Origin: Engraulis encrasicolus
Lineage: Eukaryota > Chordata > Actinopteri > Clupeiformes > Engraulidae
Assembly: GCF_034702125.1 (NCBI RefSeq)
Contig: NC_085872.1
Span: 30,694,134 to 30,758,133, forward strand
DNA: 64,000 nucleotides
Reading direction: 5' to 3'
Both the position numbers and the translations under genes were made by a program. Position 1 is the first letter of the stretch. Each line of letters begins with the position of its first letter. Below are positions 1-12,052 of this stretch, one piece after another. The notes under the pieces are model-generated. The model made no database searches. It was not told the DNA's origin and saw only the letters and a list, made by a program, of their open reading frames with translations.

Positions 1-93
1 CAACGGTTAAGGGATACAAATGGCCCGCATCAAAAACATGGAGGAGAAAGTTGGACCTAATGCACATTGCTTCAGCCTGAGCATCCTGGTGTC

Positions 94-278
94 GTGTGTG
101 TGTGTGTGTGTGTTTGTGCGTGCGTGCGTGTGTGCGTGTGCATTCGTGTGTGTCTTTGTCTGTATATGTGTGTGTGTGTGTTGGGGTAGTCTGTGTGTGT
201 TTGTGTATATGTCTGGGTGTGCTGTATGTATGTGTTGTTGTTTGGGGTATGTGTGTGTGTGTGTGTGTGTCTGTGTGA
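94..278 (+). repeat. imperfect (GT)n microsatellite
   Basis: GT dinucleotides interrupted by GC, TT and TA steps. Open frames here are low-complexity artefacts. Confidence 0.9.
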
Positions 279-299
279 GGCCAGAGGAGGAGGAAGGCG

Positions 300-1200
300 A
301 GGGGAAAGGAGGGAGCGTGCCGGTAGGCCCCTGAGGAAGCTAATCAGGGGCCTCTCCGCCCCCATCTTGTCTGCGATCCCCAGCAGACTCAGGTGTGCCA
401 CGCGTTGGGTAATAATGCCTAAACTTATTTACGCACTGTTGATCAGGTTGTTGCTGGAGCACACTTGGAGCTCGCTTGCAAATGAATCTCCTCTAAAGCG
501 AAATGAGAAGGAGCGTCGCATCTCAAAGACAAAAAAAAAGTGGGGAACAAAGGAATGCTGCTGCTGTGTGCCGTGTGGGTTGGGGCAAACAAAGCAGATG
601 GAGAGAACAAAACAGCAGCGAGTGCGAGTGTGTCAGTCAAACGTCATCCTATATTCTGTACACAAATTTGTGTTCAGCTCATAACAGCGAAAGAATGTGC
701 CATTCTTGATCATATCAAGTCACTTGGTTATTTGATTTTTTGGGTGCTTTTAAAAAAAAAGAAAAATGCCTCAATTTAAAAAAAACACGGCATGTCGTAG
801 CACCCACACCATTATCCAGCTTATTAAAACTATTCTGCAAGATGATTCACACTGCCAGTCCTTTTTGGGGACACGAAAATGGTCCGAACAAGACCATTTC
901 CTTGAGAGCAATAAGTCTACCCCTCTCCCAACCTCTTCGTAGATGGTGATGAAATGCCTTCATGCCACTGGAACGTGCTGGAACATTACAATATTCATCA
1001 CTGGAGACGGGGACGAGAGCAAGGGTATCAGTGTCATTGCATCCAGACACACGACTGTCATCCCTGACAGTGAGTTATTAAGTGAGCAACTCTAACAACG
1101 TTATGGGGCCCGGAATAATAAAGCTTTATTTGTCGTTTTGTGTGTGCCTGCCTGTTTCTAAGGTGTGCACACACATGCTCGTATTTGTGTTTGTGCAAGT
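300..1200. other. no gene seen
   Basis: Unique-looking AT-rich sequence with A runs at 531 and 751. Short open frames have no recognisable domain. Confidence 0.5.
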
Positions 1201-1212
1201 GTGTCTGTGAGA

Positions 1213-1292
<80 letters not shown>
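1213..1292 (+). repeat. (GT)n(GA)n compound microsatellite
   Basis: A short GT tract passes into about 32 GA units. Confidence 0.95.
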
Positions 1293-1296
<4 letters not shown>

Positions 1297-2519
1297 GGAG
1301 AATGTCGCATTCCTTCCTGTTCCTCTACCACCCGCTAACCCCAGAGCTGCAGACTCAGGGCGGTTTGCAGAATCAAACAATTTCACGCAGCTACTGGAGG
1401 AGGAAATGAACTGAGCCCAGAGCAATAATAAAATTATACAAATGTTATTACAGACTTGCCTGCTACTGTCCTACTTTAATTCAAATTTGGGCACTCCAGG
1501 CACCGCTGGTGGCAGAGACCTTCCTGAATAAATCAACATTAGCTTACGTCTAAATTATTAAGGAAGTAGGAGACTTTCTTGTTTATAGTATGAATTATTA
1601 ACCAAGTGTTTAACTCTGTTATTTTCATGAATCCCCAAATATTAATTGCTAATGATCTTTAAGGTGTGTGTTTTATATTTTGCCCTTCGATGCGCCTGCT
1701 GCCAGGAAGTCTTTTTCGAAACCAAGTTTGAGTGGTTTGCGGAACCAGCGAAAGGCGTGTATGAGTTGTGTAAACTAATGAATGCTGTGTGCTTATCCCT
1801 GGTTGCAGAAATTAGACTAATTTATATCAAAGGGTAGAATCTACTAGATAAAAGGTATCATTTTCTGCAAGTGTTTTATAGATCAGAGCATTTCATAATG
1901 TAACAACTATATGCCTAAATAAATTATGTGTGGTTTTCAGAATGTTCCCATATCATCTGGCTGTTTTTGGTGTGCTGTTTATTACCTGACCAAATGTTTT
2001 TATTGTGACTTTTGAAGGGAAAAAGGGTATTCCTAATTGCAATTATAAAACTCGTAGGCTAAGATGTTGTAGATATACATGTATGCAGATCATGTCTAAA
2101 TCAATAAACTTGGTTTTTTTTTGGAAATGGCAAATGTTTTTGTGGCAGAAAAGAAAAGTGCCTTGTCTACAAAAGTGTTTTCTTTCTTTGCCCACCAGTA
2201 TGTTGCCTTTTGTACCAATATTACATGCGTAGAGTATCGTTGACAATTTACAATACATTTGTTAGACATGAGCCATAATACCCTGCATGTTCCCATATTT
2301 TAATGTTCCCATCCTGGAAAAGGCAAACACTTAAACAAAGTCAAAATATTCAGTCTTTAGGTGAAGTACGTTGAAGAAATAAAATCAGTGAAATATGTGT
2401 CTAAAATGACAGGTATTTTGTTAAATCCTTAGCCCTAAGTCAATTTGTCATATGACAGACAGATGTGTAACTATACTGGAGTCTAATAGAACATGATGCA
2501 TTTCTCCATTTCTAACTTT
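1293..2519. other. no gene seen
   Basis: AT-rich sequence without a long open frame, splice-bounded exon or clear repeat boundary. Confidence 0.5.
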
Positions 2520-3159
2520 GGTAACACTTAACACATAACACTTGGTAGCCCATATCTATACCGCATTATAAGCACATTTATAACAAATTATAATGCACAT
2601 TATAATTACTTAGAACGTATGATGCTTTATATTAACAGTTATGAATAACCATGAATCTAGCTTATAATGCTTTATAAATCTAAGGGTGTAATGAGTGCTC
2701 ATGGCTATAAACTACAGGCTGCCTGATGGGGCTTATAGTACAATATGAGTAGGCTACCCCTCTATGCACAGACCTGGATGATAAACTGTCATAAGGGCTC
2801 ATAAGATGCTATAATGTTCCATGTGAGATCATATGTCACCAATGTGTGCTCTAATAAAGTGAAGTTCATATGGATGCATCTATAATCTGTATACTGCACA
2901 TATATAATGCATCATAATGTACTGTAAGCCCCATCAGGCAGCCCGTAGTTTATATCCAGTCACGAGCACTCATAACACCCTTGGCTTTATAAAGCATTAT
3001 ACGCCAGATTCATTGTTATTCATTACTGTTAACATAAAGCATCATGAAACATCATGGGAGTAGTCGTAATGCGTTGTAAGTAATTATAATGTGCATTATA
3101 ATTTCTTATAAATGCGCTCATAATGCACTTTAGATATGGCCTTCATAGAAAGTGTTACC
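2520..3159. mobile_element. palindromic MITE with about 235-bp inverted arms (GGTAACACTT ends)
   Basis: The left arm (2520-2755) and right arm (about 2925-3159) are inverted copies: both carry the AATTATAATGCACATTATAA segment, the ATAATGCTTTATAAA segment and GCTGCCTGATGGGGCTTA. The ends read GGTAACACTT on both strands. No coding capacity was seen. The central loop of about 170 bp is unique. It belongs with two other elements here that have the same termini. Confidence 0.85.
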
Positions 3160-6100
3160 CTAACTTTTATTATGCTGGTTGATTATCTGGTTGAGGAGTT
3201 ATGAAGCTACTGCTTGGTTGAAAGTCATTTATTGCTAGAATATGATTGGTTTGAGGGGTAAACAGAACAATTTCAGTCTCCTGTCAAGTGTCATGATGAG
3301 TTAGTGATTAGGAAATGACATGCTGGTGTAGAGAGGACATGATTTACCGGGCTCTGAAACCTGGATTTGGGACCAAATGGAGTATTGCTTTGAGGTAAAC
3401 TGTTTGTCACAAAGACAAGGCCTGATAAGGGCATGTGTAAGCCATGGACATAAGTACAACACTCTGACTTACTTCAAAACTGTGATCAAAGTGAGAGAGT
3501 TAGGTGACAGTCAGAAAAATATGTGCATCATTGGAAAGTGTGCTAAAGTTTTATGTCATAGGCTGCATGCAGGATATGCACCTGCTACTTATTCTCCTGT
3601 GTGTGTCTGTCTGAGGTGAAGGTGAATAGATCCTGAAAGGGAGATCTCAATGTTTTTGGCGAGTCACACTCAATCTAACAGCCGATTCAATACTGATACT
3701 GAAAGGAAAACACAAATCTTAGAATCATGAAACGTTTTTGGTTATTTTTTCATAACCAAATAATATTACATGTATGTTACGTGAAAATAATTTGGATGCT
3801 AGGCTACCTTATTTTGGCGTTGCAAACAAATACTTTCAGAGAAATTATAGGTTCCATAAAAAAACAATTAATTAGTTATAACCCAGCATCATATAAGGAA
3901 TCAAAACAACAGTATAAGATGAAATGATTTGTGGCAATCATTGCATATTTTGTCTTCACTTGAGATATTTACTTACTAAACATAATATTAGACATACTTC
4001 ATCTACATGCATCACTTCATGGTCATCAGAGACCATTCCCCTTTATCAATTCTGTCTGTGACTGTAACTGACTCTAGCTGTTGTAACTGAATGTATGTTC
4101 AACTTGTGAGGTTTCATTTAAACATAATATGGAAATGAACATCATCAAGGTGAAGAAAAGCAAATGAAAAAACCCCCAGAAAAAACGAAATAACGACAGG
4201 AGCGTCTCACGGAATCGTGTCTGCCCAGGGCCAGCTCCTCGCTCTCCTCTCCTCTTCTCCTCGCCGCACGCTGTCCATCTGTCTGAGAGTCTCTGTTTCA
4301 TATTCAGAACAGCACAGTGGCTCTATTAACACTGACCACCTTCCCCAAGCCAAACATGCCCACTATTTCACACCGCAGTGTGTCCCTAATGTCTTCTGTG
4401 TGTCCTTTACAAACACCTTTAACATGAGGTGTGTGTGTGTGTAGTGACTGGCAGACATCTGCAATGTGAAAACTGTTCTCCATATAAACCACTGCTTCAG
4501 GGATGTGCTCCTCCTCATTGATGAGATGATTAGGGGTGGCCCTGAAACTGTATCAGCAAAATGACATGTGTTTCATTTTCGACTAGACTCGGGACAATTA
4601 GACATAGCATGGGCTGTTGTGTCATAATAATAATGTGTGAAAGATTAAACAATGTTTTGAATGAATAGTGTTATAGCCACCTGTTGACTAGTATAATTGT
4701 ATTATTAGGCCCATATTATTATAATCAGGCCTATATTATTATATTATTATACATTTTTTCTTAATCTCATATAGCCGTCTCCTTAATCCCTGCCCAACCC
4801 AATGTTCAGCACTTGGATCCCCATTCAGCGTGCTCAACCCTAAAATACCTAGCCAGGCTGTGCCCTCCTAGTGACGCAACACTTTCAGCGTTGCAAATAG
4901 TCAGGTCAAGAGCAATGCAAATACTTTCTGAGTTCCCGAAAATACGGGAACTCCTCCCAGTTTGTCGGTAAGCAAACAACCATAAGCAAACCAAGGGAGG
5001 CGGGTCAACCATGCCGTTTGGGAAATGTTAATTGTTATGCTCTTGGTCAGACCAAGTCTCGAAGAGATTTGAATGTTGATGATAATCAGGCTATACAATA
5101 CCCAGACATGCACAACGTCCATTCTGCACAATGTCCACAAGTGATCTGTGTGCCTTAAAAGTCATGTACACCTTCAATTTCTTGTTCTTTTTTGTGATAC
5201 CACCAAATAAGGAGAGTAGGCTATCGGCCTACTTCAAATGTATCAATTAAGAATTGACCTTAATGTATTGCAAGTTTTATTCTGGACCAAGAACCGAAAA
5301 GTATATTAGTATACTACTACTGGTATACTAATAAGTTAGTGGTAATTTAGACTGTAACCAGCTTTGCCTACAGTCTACATTACAGTATGTAGGGCTTTGT
5401 TTTAGTATTTATACAAGATGGATGTCACAAGATGGACGTCACCTGATTATTTATTTCAGGATTTATGGCAGACTTGCGCATTCAGTCACATACATTTTGT
5501 TTGGCCTCAAATGCTCCCGATGTCTAATTTCTTACAGCCTATCGCAGACAAAGTGCATATTGTTCCACGCAATAATCTCATGCAGGGTCAGGCAGTTACA
5601 TACTTTTTACCGCCAGCACACACCTCATTCTTTAAGCATTTTTTTCTAGGCCAGCTAGGATCCATCTTCCTTCCCCAGTTTTCATGGAGTTAATTGGGGC
5701 TGCACATTTGTATTCACCAACAGACAGGACCCTGGAACAGAGATGCCAGAGAGAGAGAGAGGGAGGCTGGGAGCAGGAGCAGGGCAGGGCTGCTCACATT
5801 TGCCAAAGGTGATACATCATCAGGAAGAGCATTTCAAATGTGGCCGCACTTCACTTATCTCTCCTCCACGTCCGGGTTTACTCCTGGAGGCTTGTCTAGA
5901 TACTTTTCTTACAAAGTTGAATTGCTGATCCGCTCTAACAGAGTGGATGTGCGATGGGGGTTAGGAGTGCATCACAGGTGTGTGCAGGGCAGGCTACCTT
6001 TCCCTTGCTGGGCTCCCCCAATGTTGCTGGGCTCATTAGGGACTGGAGGTACTTCAAAGTAACCCCTCATTGTGGTCAGTGGCCTATTAGCCAGTACAAC

Positions 6101-6229
6101 GTCAGGTGATGAATTGATGGCACTACGTTAGCCAGGTAGGCTATAATCCATTCCCTCATAGTTTTCTGGGCTAGCACCAAATCATATTGATAGCAGTCAG
6201 ACCACATGGGGATGTGTTAAGGATGACAT
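3160..6229. other. no gene seen
   Basis: AT-rich. A GC-richer patch near 4200-4300 and another near 5740-6060 carry short open frames of 75-122 codons that resemble no family I know. ATTATTATA-type repeats lie near 4700-4755. Confidence 0.45.
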
Positions 6230-6233
6230 TTAA

Positions 6234-6675
6234 CCTTTGTAAGGTGTTTGTGTTTTTGTTAAATAGGGTGTTTGGGACATTTTGACCCGGGCATATAGAA
6301 CAATAATTAAAATAGTATCTCATATTCACCCTCATGCTCCCTTCATCCTGCTTGTGAATTTATGTGTTTTTGAGAGTGAGAGCTACAGAGAGAGACAGAT
6401 AAGGAGACAGTGAAGAAAGTGAGTAAACTCAATCCAAGCTGTCAGATTGAGCCACCAGTGCTCTCATTGTGCAAGGTTGAAACATTGATGCACAACTGAA
6501 GGACCGAACAATATCTGAACTCCTTTTTCCACATAATTCACCCTCTGCCTTGTCTACTCAACGTTTGATCAGTATTGTGTCAGAGTTTAGAAAATATTGA
6601 TGTATGAGCCCCCCAAAGTGATACGGGTCAAAAAAACTGAAAACGGGTCAAAATGACCCGGACACCTTACAAGGG
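6234..6675. mobile_element. TTAA-flanked nonautonomous DNA transposon
   Basis: TTAA precedes the left end (6230-6233) and follows the right end (6676-6679). Terminal repeats are CCTTTGTAAGGTGT and CCCTTGTAAGGTGT. Subterminal CATTTTGACCCG occurs in both halves. The TTAA duplication points to a piggyBac or Kolobok type element; 442 bp and no transposase. Confidence 0.75.
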
Positions 6676-6679
6676 TTAA

Positions 6680-9600
6680 GTATCTCCAGTAGCAAAGAGA
6701 ATACTCACTGCATCCACAGACATGTGTTTTGTGTGGTGGACAACTAAAAGACTAAACTGAATAAACATTTATTTTATTATTTTGTTTCATTGAAATTGTT
6801 GTTATTTGATGGCACATTTATAGAATATAGTGTGACAACTTGATAACTGAAATTATAACATCAATTCTTTCAAGGCTGTCTTACATCAATAAATAGCCTT
6901 TGTATAGTCTAATCATCACCTACATGTATATTGATGTTCATGTGTGGTCCTAGAATACAGGAACTAGAGTGATTTGTATATGTTTTTAATCCTTATCTGA
7001 TATTTTAGAATGCTCGAAGGTAAAAACTATGGTAGGTCATTCAAAAGATAAGGCTTCCTGAGTCTTTGAAAAGCTGGTATTTCCATACAACTAACATTAG
7101 GGGGCGCAACTTGAAAATGTTCAAGTAGGCCTACTGTATAGTTGGTAGACATGTAGTGAACATAGAGTATCTGGGAAACTCTCAGATATCTGGGAAATGT
7201 TTCTACATACGGTGTTCTAGAAATGAGAAACCTAAAAAGGTCACTATAAGGGATTTAAGAGAAACATTTACAATTGTAATAAACATGAAAAGCTGTAAAT
7301 ACAGTAAATAGTAATCCGAAGTGTTATGGTTCAGGCTTTTATTACTAGATAGCAGCTTATTGGTTGGCTGTGACGTAACACATCACAGCGTATGCAATGT
7401 AATGTGTACAATGGTTTTCCGGTAAAGACACCTAAACGCATCTCTGTCTCTGTCCAGTTATTTACCTAACCTAAGACACTACACGAAGATTAACACTTCA
7501 TGGCAGTAGCCTATATATTGCTATGAATCTTTTATGCTGTCTTCTCCACCATGTAAAATAGAATCATGAAACAAGCTTCCATAGTTCACAGACATTCACT
7601 AGAAGGCATATACTATAAGCCTTCCTACTGTGTGTGTTGGGAGATGTCTTTGTCCCTAGTTGGCATGACAAAATATGTGTGTGGAAAATCCTGGGCCAAT
7701 GGAAGTAGTTCTACCACTGTGTGTGCATAAAAGCTGTTTGATCCGTTCTGCAAATAGTCATCTGAATGTAATCAGAGCTTGCCTCCCTTTGATCTGACAA
7801 GTATCCAATACCCAAGTGTGTCACTGCCCCCTCCTGGCCACCTCTTGCAATGATCTCCCGTGGCAACGCTCTTACTGTAGCACTGTACACACACTGGGGA
7901 AAAGCGGCTGAAGGTTGCCAACTCACAGATGCCACCCAGTGGAAATGAACACTGTAAATTGCAGGATTGATGGACGGCAGGTGACCCCCCATATACATGT
8001 TTTTACACCATGTCCAAACGGAGGGGTGACTCAGATGTGCTTTGGGTTTCATTCATAGTTTGGTGTAAATGTGTGAGAGGCACAGTTAGGGCGAACATGT
8101 TCCCTCAGCTTCACTGTCAGAAGAGGGCGCTATAGAGTTTCTCACCATGTGACATGAACTGCTCACATGTACAGCTGGAACTAAATGTTAAAACAAAAAG
8201 GCCAAACAGTGAAATGGTACACCTGTATTCATGCAAGGGCTCATGGCTGATGGCTGTTGCAAATATCCAACGCAAATGTCAGAGAATTTACCTGCAGGTT
8301 CTTTTTTAAGGCAGGTGGATTTTTGGTGATATGTTATATTGGACCCCAAGTCGGTGTAGATTTCACCACCTTAAGGCGGTGTGTTTGAGGAGTTTGGTCA
8401 CCTGGTCCAAATGGGGACCAGGGCTTGCTTTTGGCTGTATACCACCACAGCTGATGCCACTTCTGTTTTTGGAAGATGAGTGCCCTGCCACACAGTTTTG
8501 GACTCAGGGTCCTAGTAGCTTTGGGACAGCGCTGTTGAGTACTGATAACCGGACTTTAAAATGCCACCGCGTCTGGCCAGCCTATAATTAATAATGATCA
8601 CTTAGCAGACCGGGCTGTCATGAGCTGTTAGGCTTATGAATATTAAAACTATGGATGACGATAGGGCACAACACACTTTTTTTTATTTTTTACATGTATT
8701 CCCGAAAGCATATTTGTTCTGTCACCTTTATGAATCCATACACAAAGGACAGACACTGTGTGATGCACTGACACAGTCCAGGCAAGGCCTTTGCGTGCAG
8801 TGAATCCAGTATGGATAATCTGGATATCCCATTGGAACATTAAACTGGATGACACAATTATTGTATTATCCTTATTTATGACGGCTCATTTTAACAAGAG
8901 ATGAAAAGGTAATAGAAATGTGATGATGACAGACACATCTTTGACTAAGCAAGAACATTACTGTACTAAGGTATTTATTGACAAAAGTGGCTTAAAGAAT
9001 CCACACTGAACAAAAAATATTATGCAAGGTTTGTCACAGCTTTTCGTCACAAAAATAATATTTAAAAATACGGTACATAAAATATATAGTTATATCCTTT
9101 ATATTACTCCCTGAAATGTTGAGAATAGAGGATTCAACTTCATTGGCACGTCTATCATTTTCTATACATACAAACATATTAACAACACCTGAACACATGA
9201 AAAACGTATTCCATAGTGTGAGAAAAAAAACTTGCTACAGGCAACTGGTGAGGCGGATAACGACATGGCTATATCATTATAACGGAAACAAAATCACATG
9301 ATGCTGCGAAAGGACGTAGCTTCAACATTATATAATAAAAAGTCCAACAATCTGTGCACTGCAAATGGAGAAGGTGAAAACAGCCAGCGTGTACACACAC
9401 TGGCCATGGGATGGTCATGAGAATTCCAACCTGTCGTGGATCGGCCGCATACCTCAATTTCTTTTCCGTCATACCATGGGGGATTGTGATTCGCTTAATG
9501 GCCATGATGTCATGAAACCTGATGAATGAAACCAGACACTAATCCGAGATTATTAAGGCAATAAGTTGAACCTTTCAGCTGAGTTAGATGACGTATGGAA

Positions 9601-10266
9601 TGTGATGTTTTTACATGTTTCTTGCTGTTGTAACCAGCTTTCTTCTTTTTAACGTGAAAATTCTTTCGGTATTTGCCACCATCAATTTATGGCTCACTTT
9701 GTGCCACCTAGATGGTTAATAGGGTTAATTAAGACATAACAAAAAAAATCATCCAATCAACATCAAAAACAGCCAGCTATTTAATTAATGGGAACTGGCA
9801 GAATGGTAATTTTCAACATCATTGTCAACGAGGGAGTGGGTGGGTGGGTATGGGGCATCCAGAAATGACTTGTATTGCATGAACAGCACAGGGCTATCCT
9901 GTGGAAAAAATACACTTTGGCAAATGTCCAGAGAGAGGGAGAGGAGCGAGGGAGCAAACCTCCTTGAGGCAACAAAATGTTGCACAATTTTCTGCGTAGT
10001 TGGTAGACAATTGGCAGAACCATGCCAGGCCACCGGTAAACAGGTAAACACCAGCACAAGTTGAGAACTCGCCCCATATCAAAAGTAGGTAATTGTAAAA
10101 GAGGTCACTGACTTCCTAAATCGGAACCACACACTGGATCCAAAACAGTCCAGGCTCAGAAGTGGGAATTGAACTGAAACTGCCTGACTGCCGGATGTTC
10201 TGAGGATGGCAAGACCTGAAGGACTATAGTCCATTCTCATCCTACACAGCCAACCACAAGATGCAG
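6680..10266. other. no gene seen; possible distal aqp4 3' flank
   Basis: Several minus-strand AATAAA-type signals (TTTATT on the plus strand, e.g. near 8875 and 8971) exist, but none can be tied to aqp4. A patch at 7735-8050 has mixed composition and a 113-codon minus frame with no recognisable motif. Confidence 0.4.
9832..9848 (+). other. short-loop G-quadruplex motif
   Basis: Four GGG runs are separated by loops of 3, 1 and 1 bases, the arrangement known to fold into very stable parallel quadruplexes. It stands in otherwise ordinary sequence about 1.9 kb downstream of the aqp4 stop codon. Confidence 0.6.
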
Positions 10267-10631
10267 GAACACTTTAGAATCATCAGTCCCTTAAAAAAGT
10301 GTATTAACACTTAATCAATAATCATTACTGAGCTAATTATAAACAAATGTTTGCAAATGAGTAAGAACCAACTTACAGCTGCACAGCGGTGTGGGAATCG
10401 ATTCATGCAAGTTGAGTTTGATGTGTATTTGTCTCACACTCCTATATCTAGAGGTTCCTTCGCTTTTGCTCTTTGGAGGACAAATTTCCTTTATGGCTGT
10501 ACTGTGTCTTCTGTGTTAATATAGTATTTCGTACTCATTTGCAAATATTTGCAAATATTTTGTTGATAATTAGCTAATTATTTACCAAGTGTTTATAACG
10601 CTTTTTAAAGACTGTTATTCTAAAGTGTTAC
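10267..10631. mobile_element. MITE with inverted arms (GTAACACTTTAGAAT ends)
   Basis: The left arm (10267-10372) and right arm (about 10525-10631) are diverged inverted copies sharing AACACTTTAGAAT, TTAGCTAATTAT-type and TTTGCAAATGAGTA segments. Termini resemble those at 2520-3159 and 29462-29760. It abuts the LINE fragment. Confidence 0.7.
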
Positions 10632-10634
10632 TCA

Positions 10635-11690
10635 AGATACATCTTAGGATAGTCTCGAGTATGGGGATCAGGGGTGTTGCTCTTTCCTGGTTCAAATGTT
10701 ACATCTCTGGACGCTCTGTCAATGTGTCATGACAAGGTCGACTGTCTTCAACTCACACCCTAACCATAGGGATGCCCCAAGTGTCATTGCTGTGACCTCT
10801 TCTTTTCGCTATGTACCCCACCTCACTGGGATATGCAATGTGACCATATGGGCTTTCCGATCACTGCTGTGCTGGTGGTACCCAGATGCGCCTTTCATTT
10901 CAGATGTCATATGAATCCATATGTTTCCATATGACCTGGCAACATGGATGAAGCAACACAACCTACAGCTGAACCTAATCACCCACATCACTTCGGTCAC
11001 TTGAGCATGCCACTTTGTGCTGAAGAATATCAGATAAGACCATACCTGAACCAATATACCACACCGCTCCTGAAACAGGTCACGGTCATCTCCTGTCTTA
11101 ACTACTGCAACTCCATGCTGGCTGGTCTGCCTGCTTGTGTGTATTGTGCAAATGGTCTAAAATGCAGCAGCACATCTGGCATTCCATCAACCCATACTCT
11201 TGTATTTTTTCACAAGCAACCAGTGACAACCTAAATTAAGGCCCTGACTCTTTCCTGAAAATCTACGTCAGAAGCTTATCTGAAGGCTGAAGCCAAGCCA
11301 TACATATGTTCCCTCCAGTATGCTGTACTCCTCCGACGTGAACCGTCTAGCCTTGCCTCCATCTCGCACAGAGAGATCCCACTCCCAGTCCAGACTGTTC
11401 ACTGTCATTGTCCCTCAGTGGTGAAACAAGCTACCAGCGGCTAGACGACTCGAGTCATTTCTTTCAATCTTAAAGACCCCTTTCCGACAGGACTACTTCA
11501 TGCACTAACCTCTGATGCATCAATCTCTCATGCTAAACTCTTATGCACCAAACTCAAAACCCACCCTCCCAAGAAATCACAAACCCTGCTTGGCCTGTAT
11601 GTACTCTGTACTTCTGCATGTATCATGCTATTAATTACGTATGTCTTCGTTTGTAAGTGGCTTTGGGTAAATATAATGTAATGTGGCAAT
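10635..11690 (+). pseudogene. decayed L2-like non-LTR retrotransposon (reverse transcriptase end)
   Basis: Conceptual translation in shifting frames gives the reverse-transcriptase blocks SLEYGIRGVALSWFKCYISG near 10655-10715, a decayed VPQGSVLGPLLF block (here MPQVSLL, stop, PLLFAMY) near 10770-10815, and CLNYCNSMLAGLPAC near 11095-11140, typical of L2/jockey-type LINEs of fish. The 3' end near 11650-11700 (GTAAGTGGCTTTGGGTAAA, then ATAATGTAATGT) resembles the usual LINE tail and its short repeats. Frameshifts and stops make it non-functional. A GTAACACTTT-type MITE sits immediately before it. It ends about 40 bp from the aqp4 readthrough stop, so the aqp4 3' UTR must run into it. Confidence 0.75.
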
Positions 11691-11728
11691 GCCGAATGTA
11701 ATGTATTGTCATAAAAAAGCAAACGGCT

Positions 11729-11764
11729 CTACAGGTTGGTCTCCATCTCCAGTGCACGTGGTAG
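11729..11764 (-). other. aqp4: candidate stop-readthrough extension of aqp4
   Basis: Immediately after TGA comes CTA, giving TGA CTA, the hexanucleotide core of the high-efficiency readthrough motif (TGA CTAG) of mammalian AQP4 (AQP4ex). In frame the next codons read LPRALEMETNL, then TAG at 11731-11729. The extended protein would end ETNL, which fits the class I PDZ pattern (S/T at -2, hydrophobic at 0), so the buried SSV ligand would be replaced by another. The G that follows CTA in the strongest mammalian context is C here. The extension is much shorter than the 29 residues reported in mammals. Readthrough is an inference; the motif and frame are seen directly. Confidence 0.45.
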
Positions 11765-12052
11765 TCATACTGAGGACAGCACCTCCCCGTGGGACTCTCG
11801 GAAGGCCTCCTCCTTGCCCCTCTTGTCCAAGTCCACGGTGTTGAGGAATGATCCGGGCTTGATGACCAGGTCATCGCGCTCTCCATTGTACTGCCCGTGA
11901 GGACATTCCACTTCCTTGTACTTCCCCGAGTTGCTGTCTTTGACAACAAACATTTCGCCAAGGGATTTCTTCATTGTCGTGTCAGGGCAGAACAGATACT
12001 CGTAGAGCGCAGCCGCCATAATCCCACCAAGAATTGGGCCTACCCAGTACAC
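11765..12052 (-). CDS. aqp4: aqp4 last coding exon (helix 6 and cytosolic tail)
   Basis: The acceptor CCCTGTAG precedes GTGTACTGG. It encodes VYWVGP and helix 6 (211-231), then the cytosolic tail to residue 305 ending GEVLSSV and TGA at 11767-11765. The tail keeps the human blocks KYKEVE (human SYMEVE), DDLVIKPG and the terminal SSV, the PDZ ligand that anchors AQP4 to the dystrophin-syntrophin complex in mammals. The residue at human Ser276, a reported phosphosite, is lysine here, while the following tyrosine (255) is kept. Confidence 0.96.
   Translation of the reverse strand: MYWVGPILGGIMAAALYEYLFCPDTTMKKSLGEMFVVKDSNSGKYKEVECPHGQYNGERDDLVIKPGSFLNTVDLDKRGKEEAFRESHGEVLSSV

Noticed and set aside
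5694..6062. 122-codon plus frame
   Set aside because: No domain, no hydrophobic or helical pattern, low-complexity Arg/Glu run from a GA repeat, and no exon context.
10130..10180. GGAATTGAACTG resembling an inverted B box
   Set aside because: No A box or SINE body nearby; likely chance.
1..11700. Exons of kctd1, the usual vertebrate neighbour of AQP4
   Set aside because: Searched for BTB-domain text on the minus strand; none seen, so the neighbour is outside the window or synteny differs.
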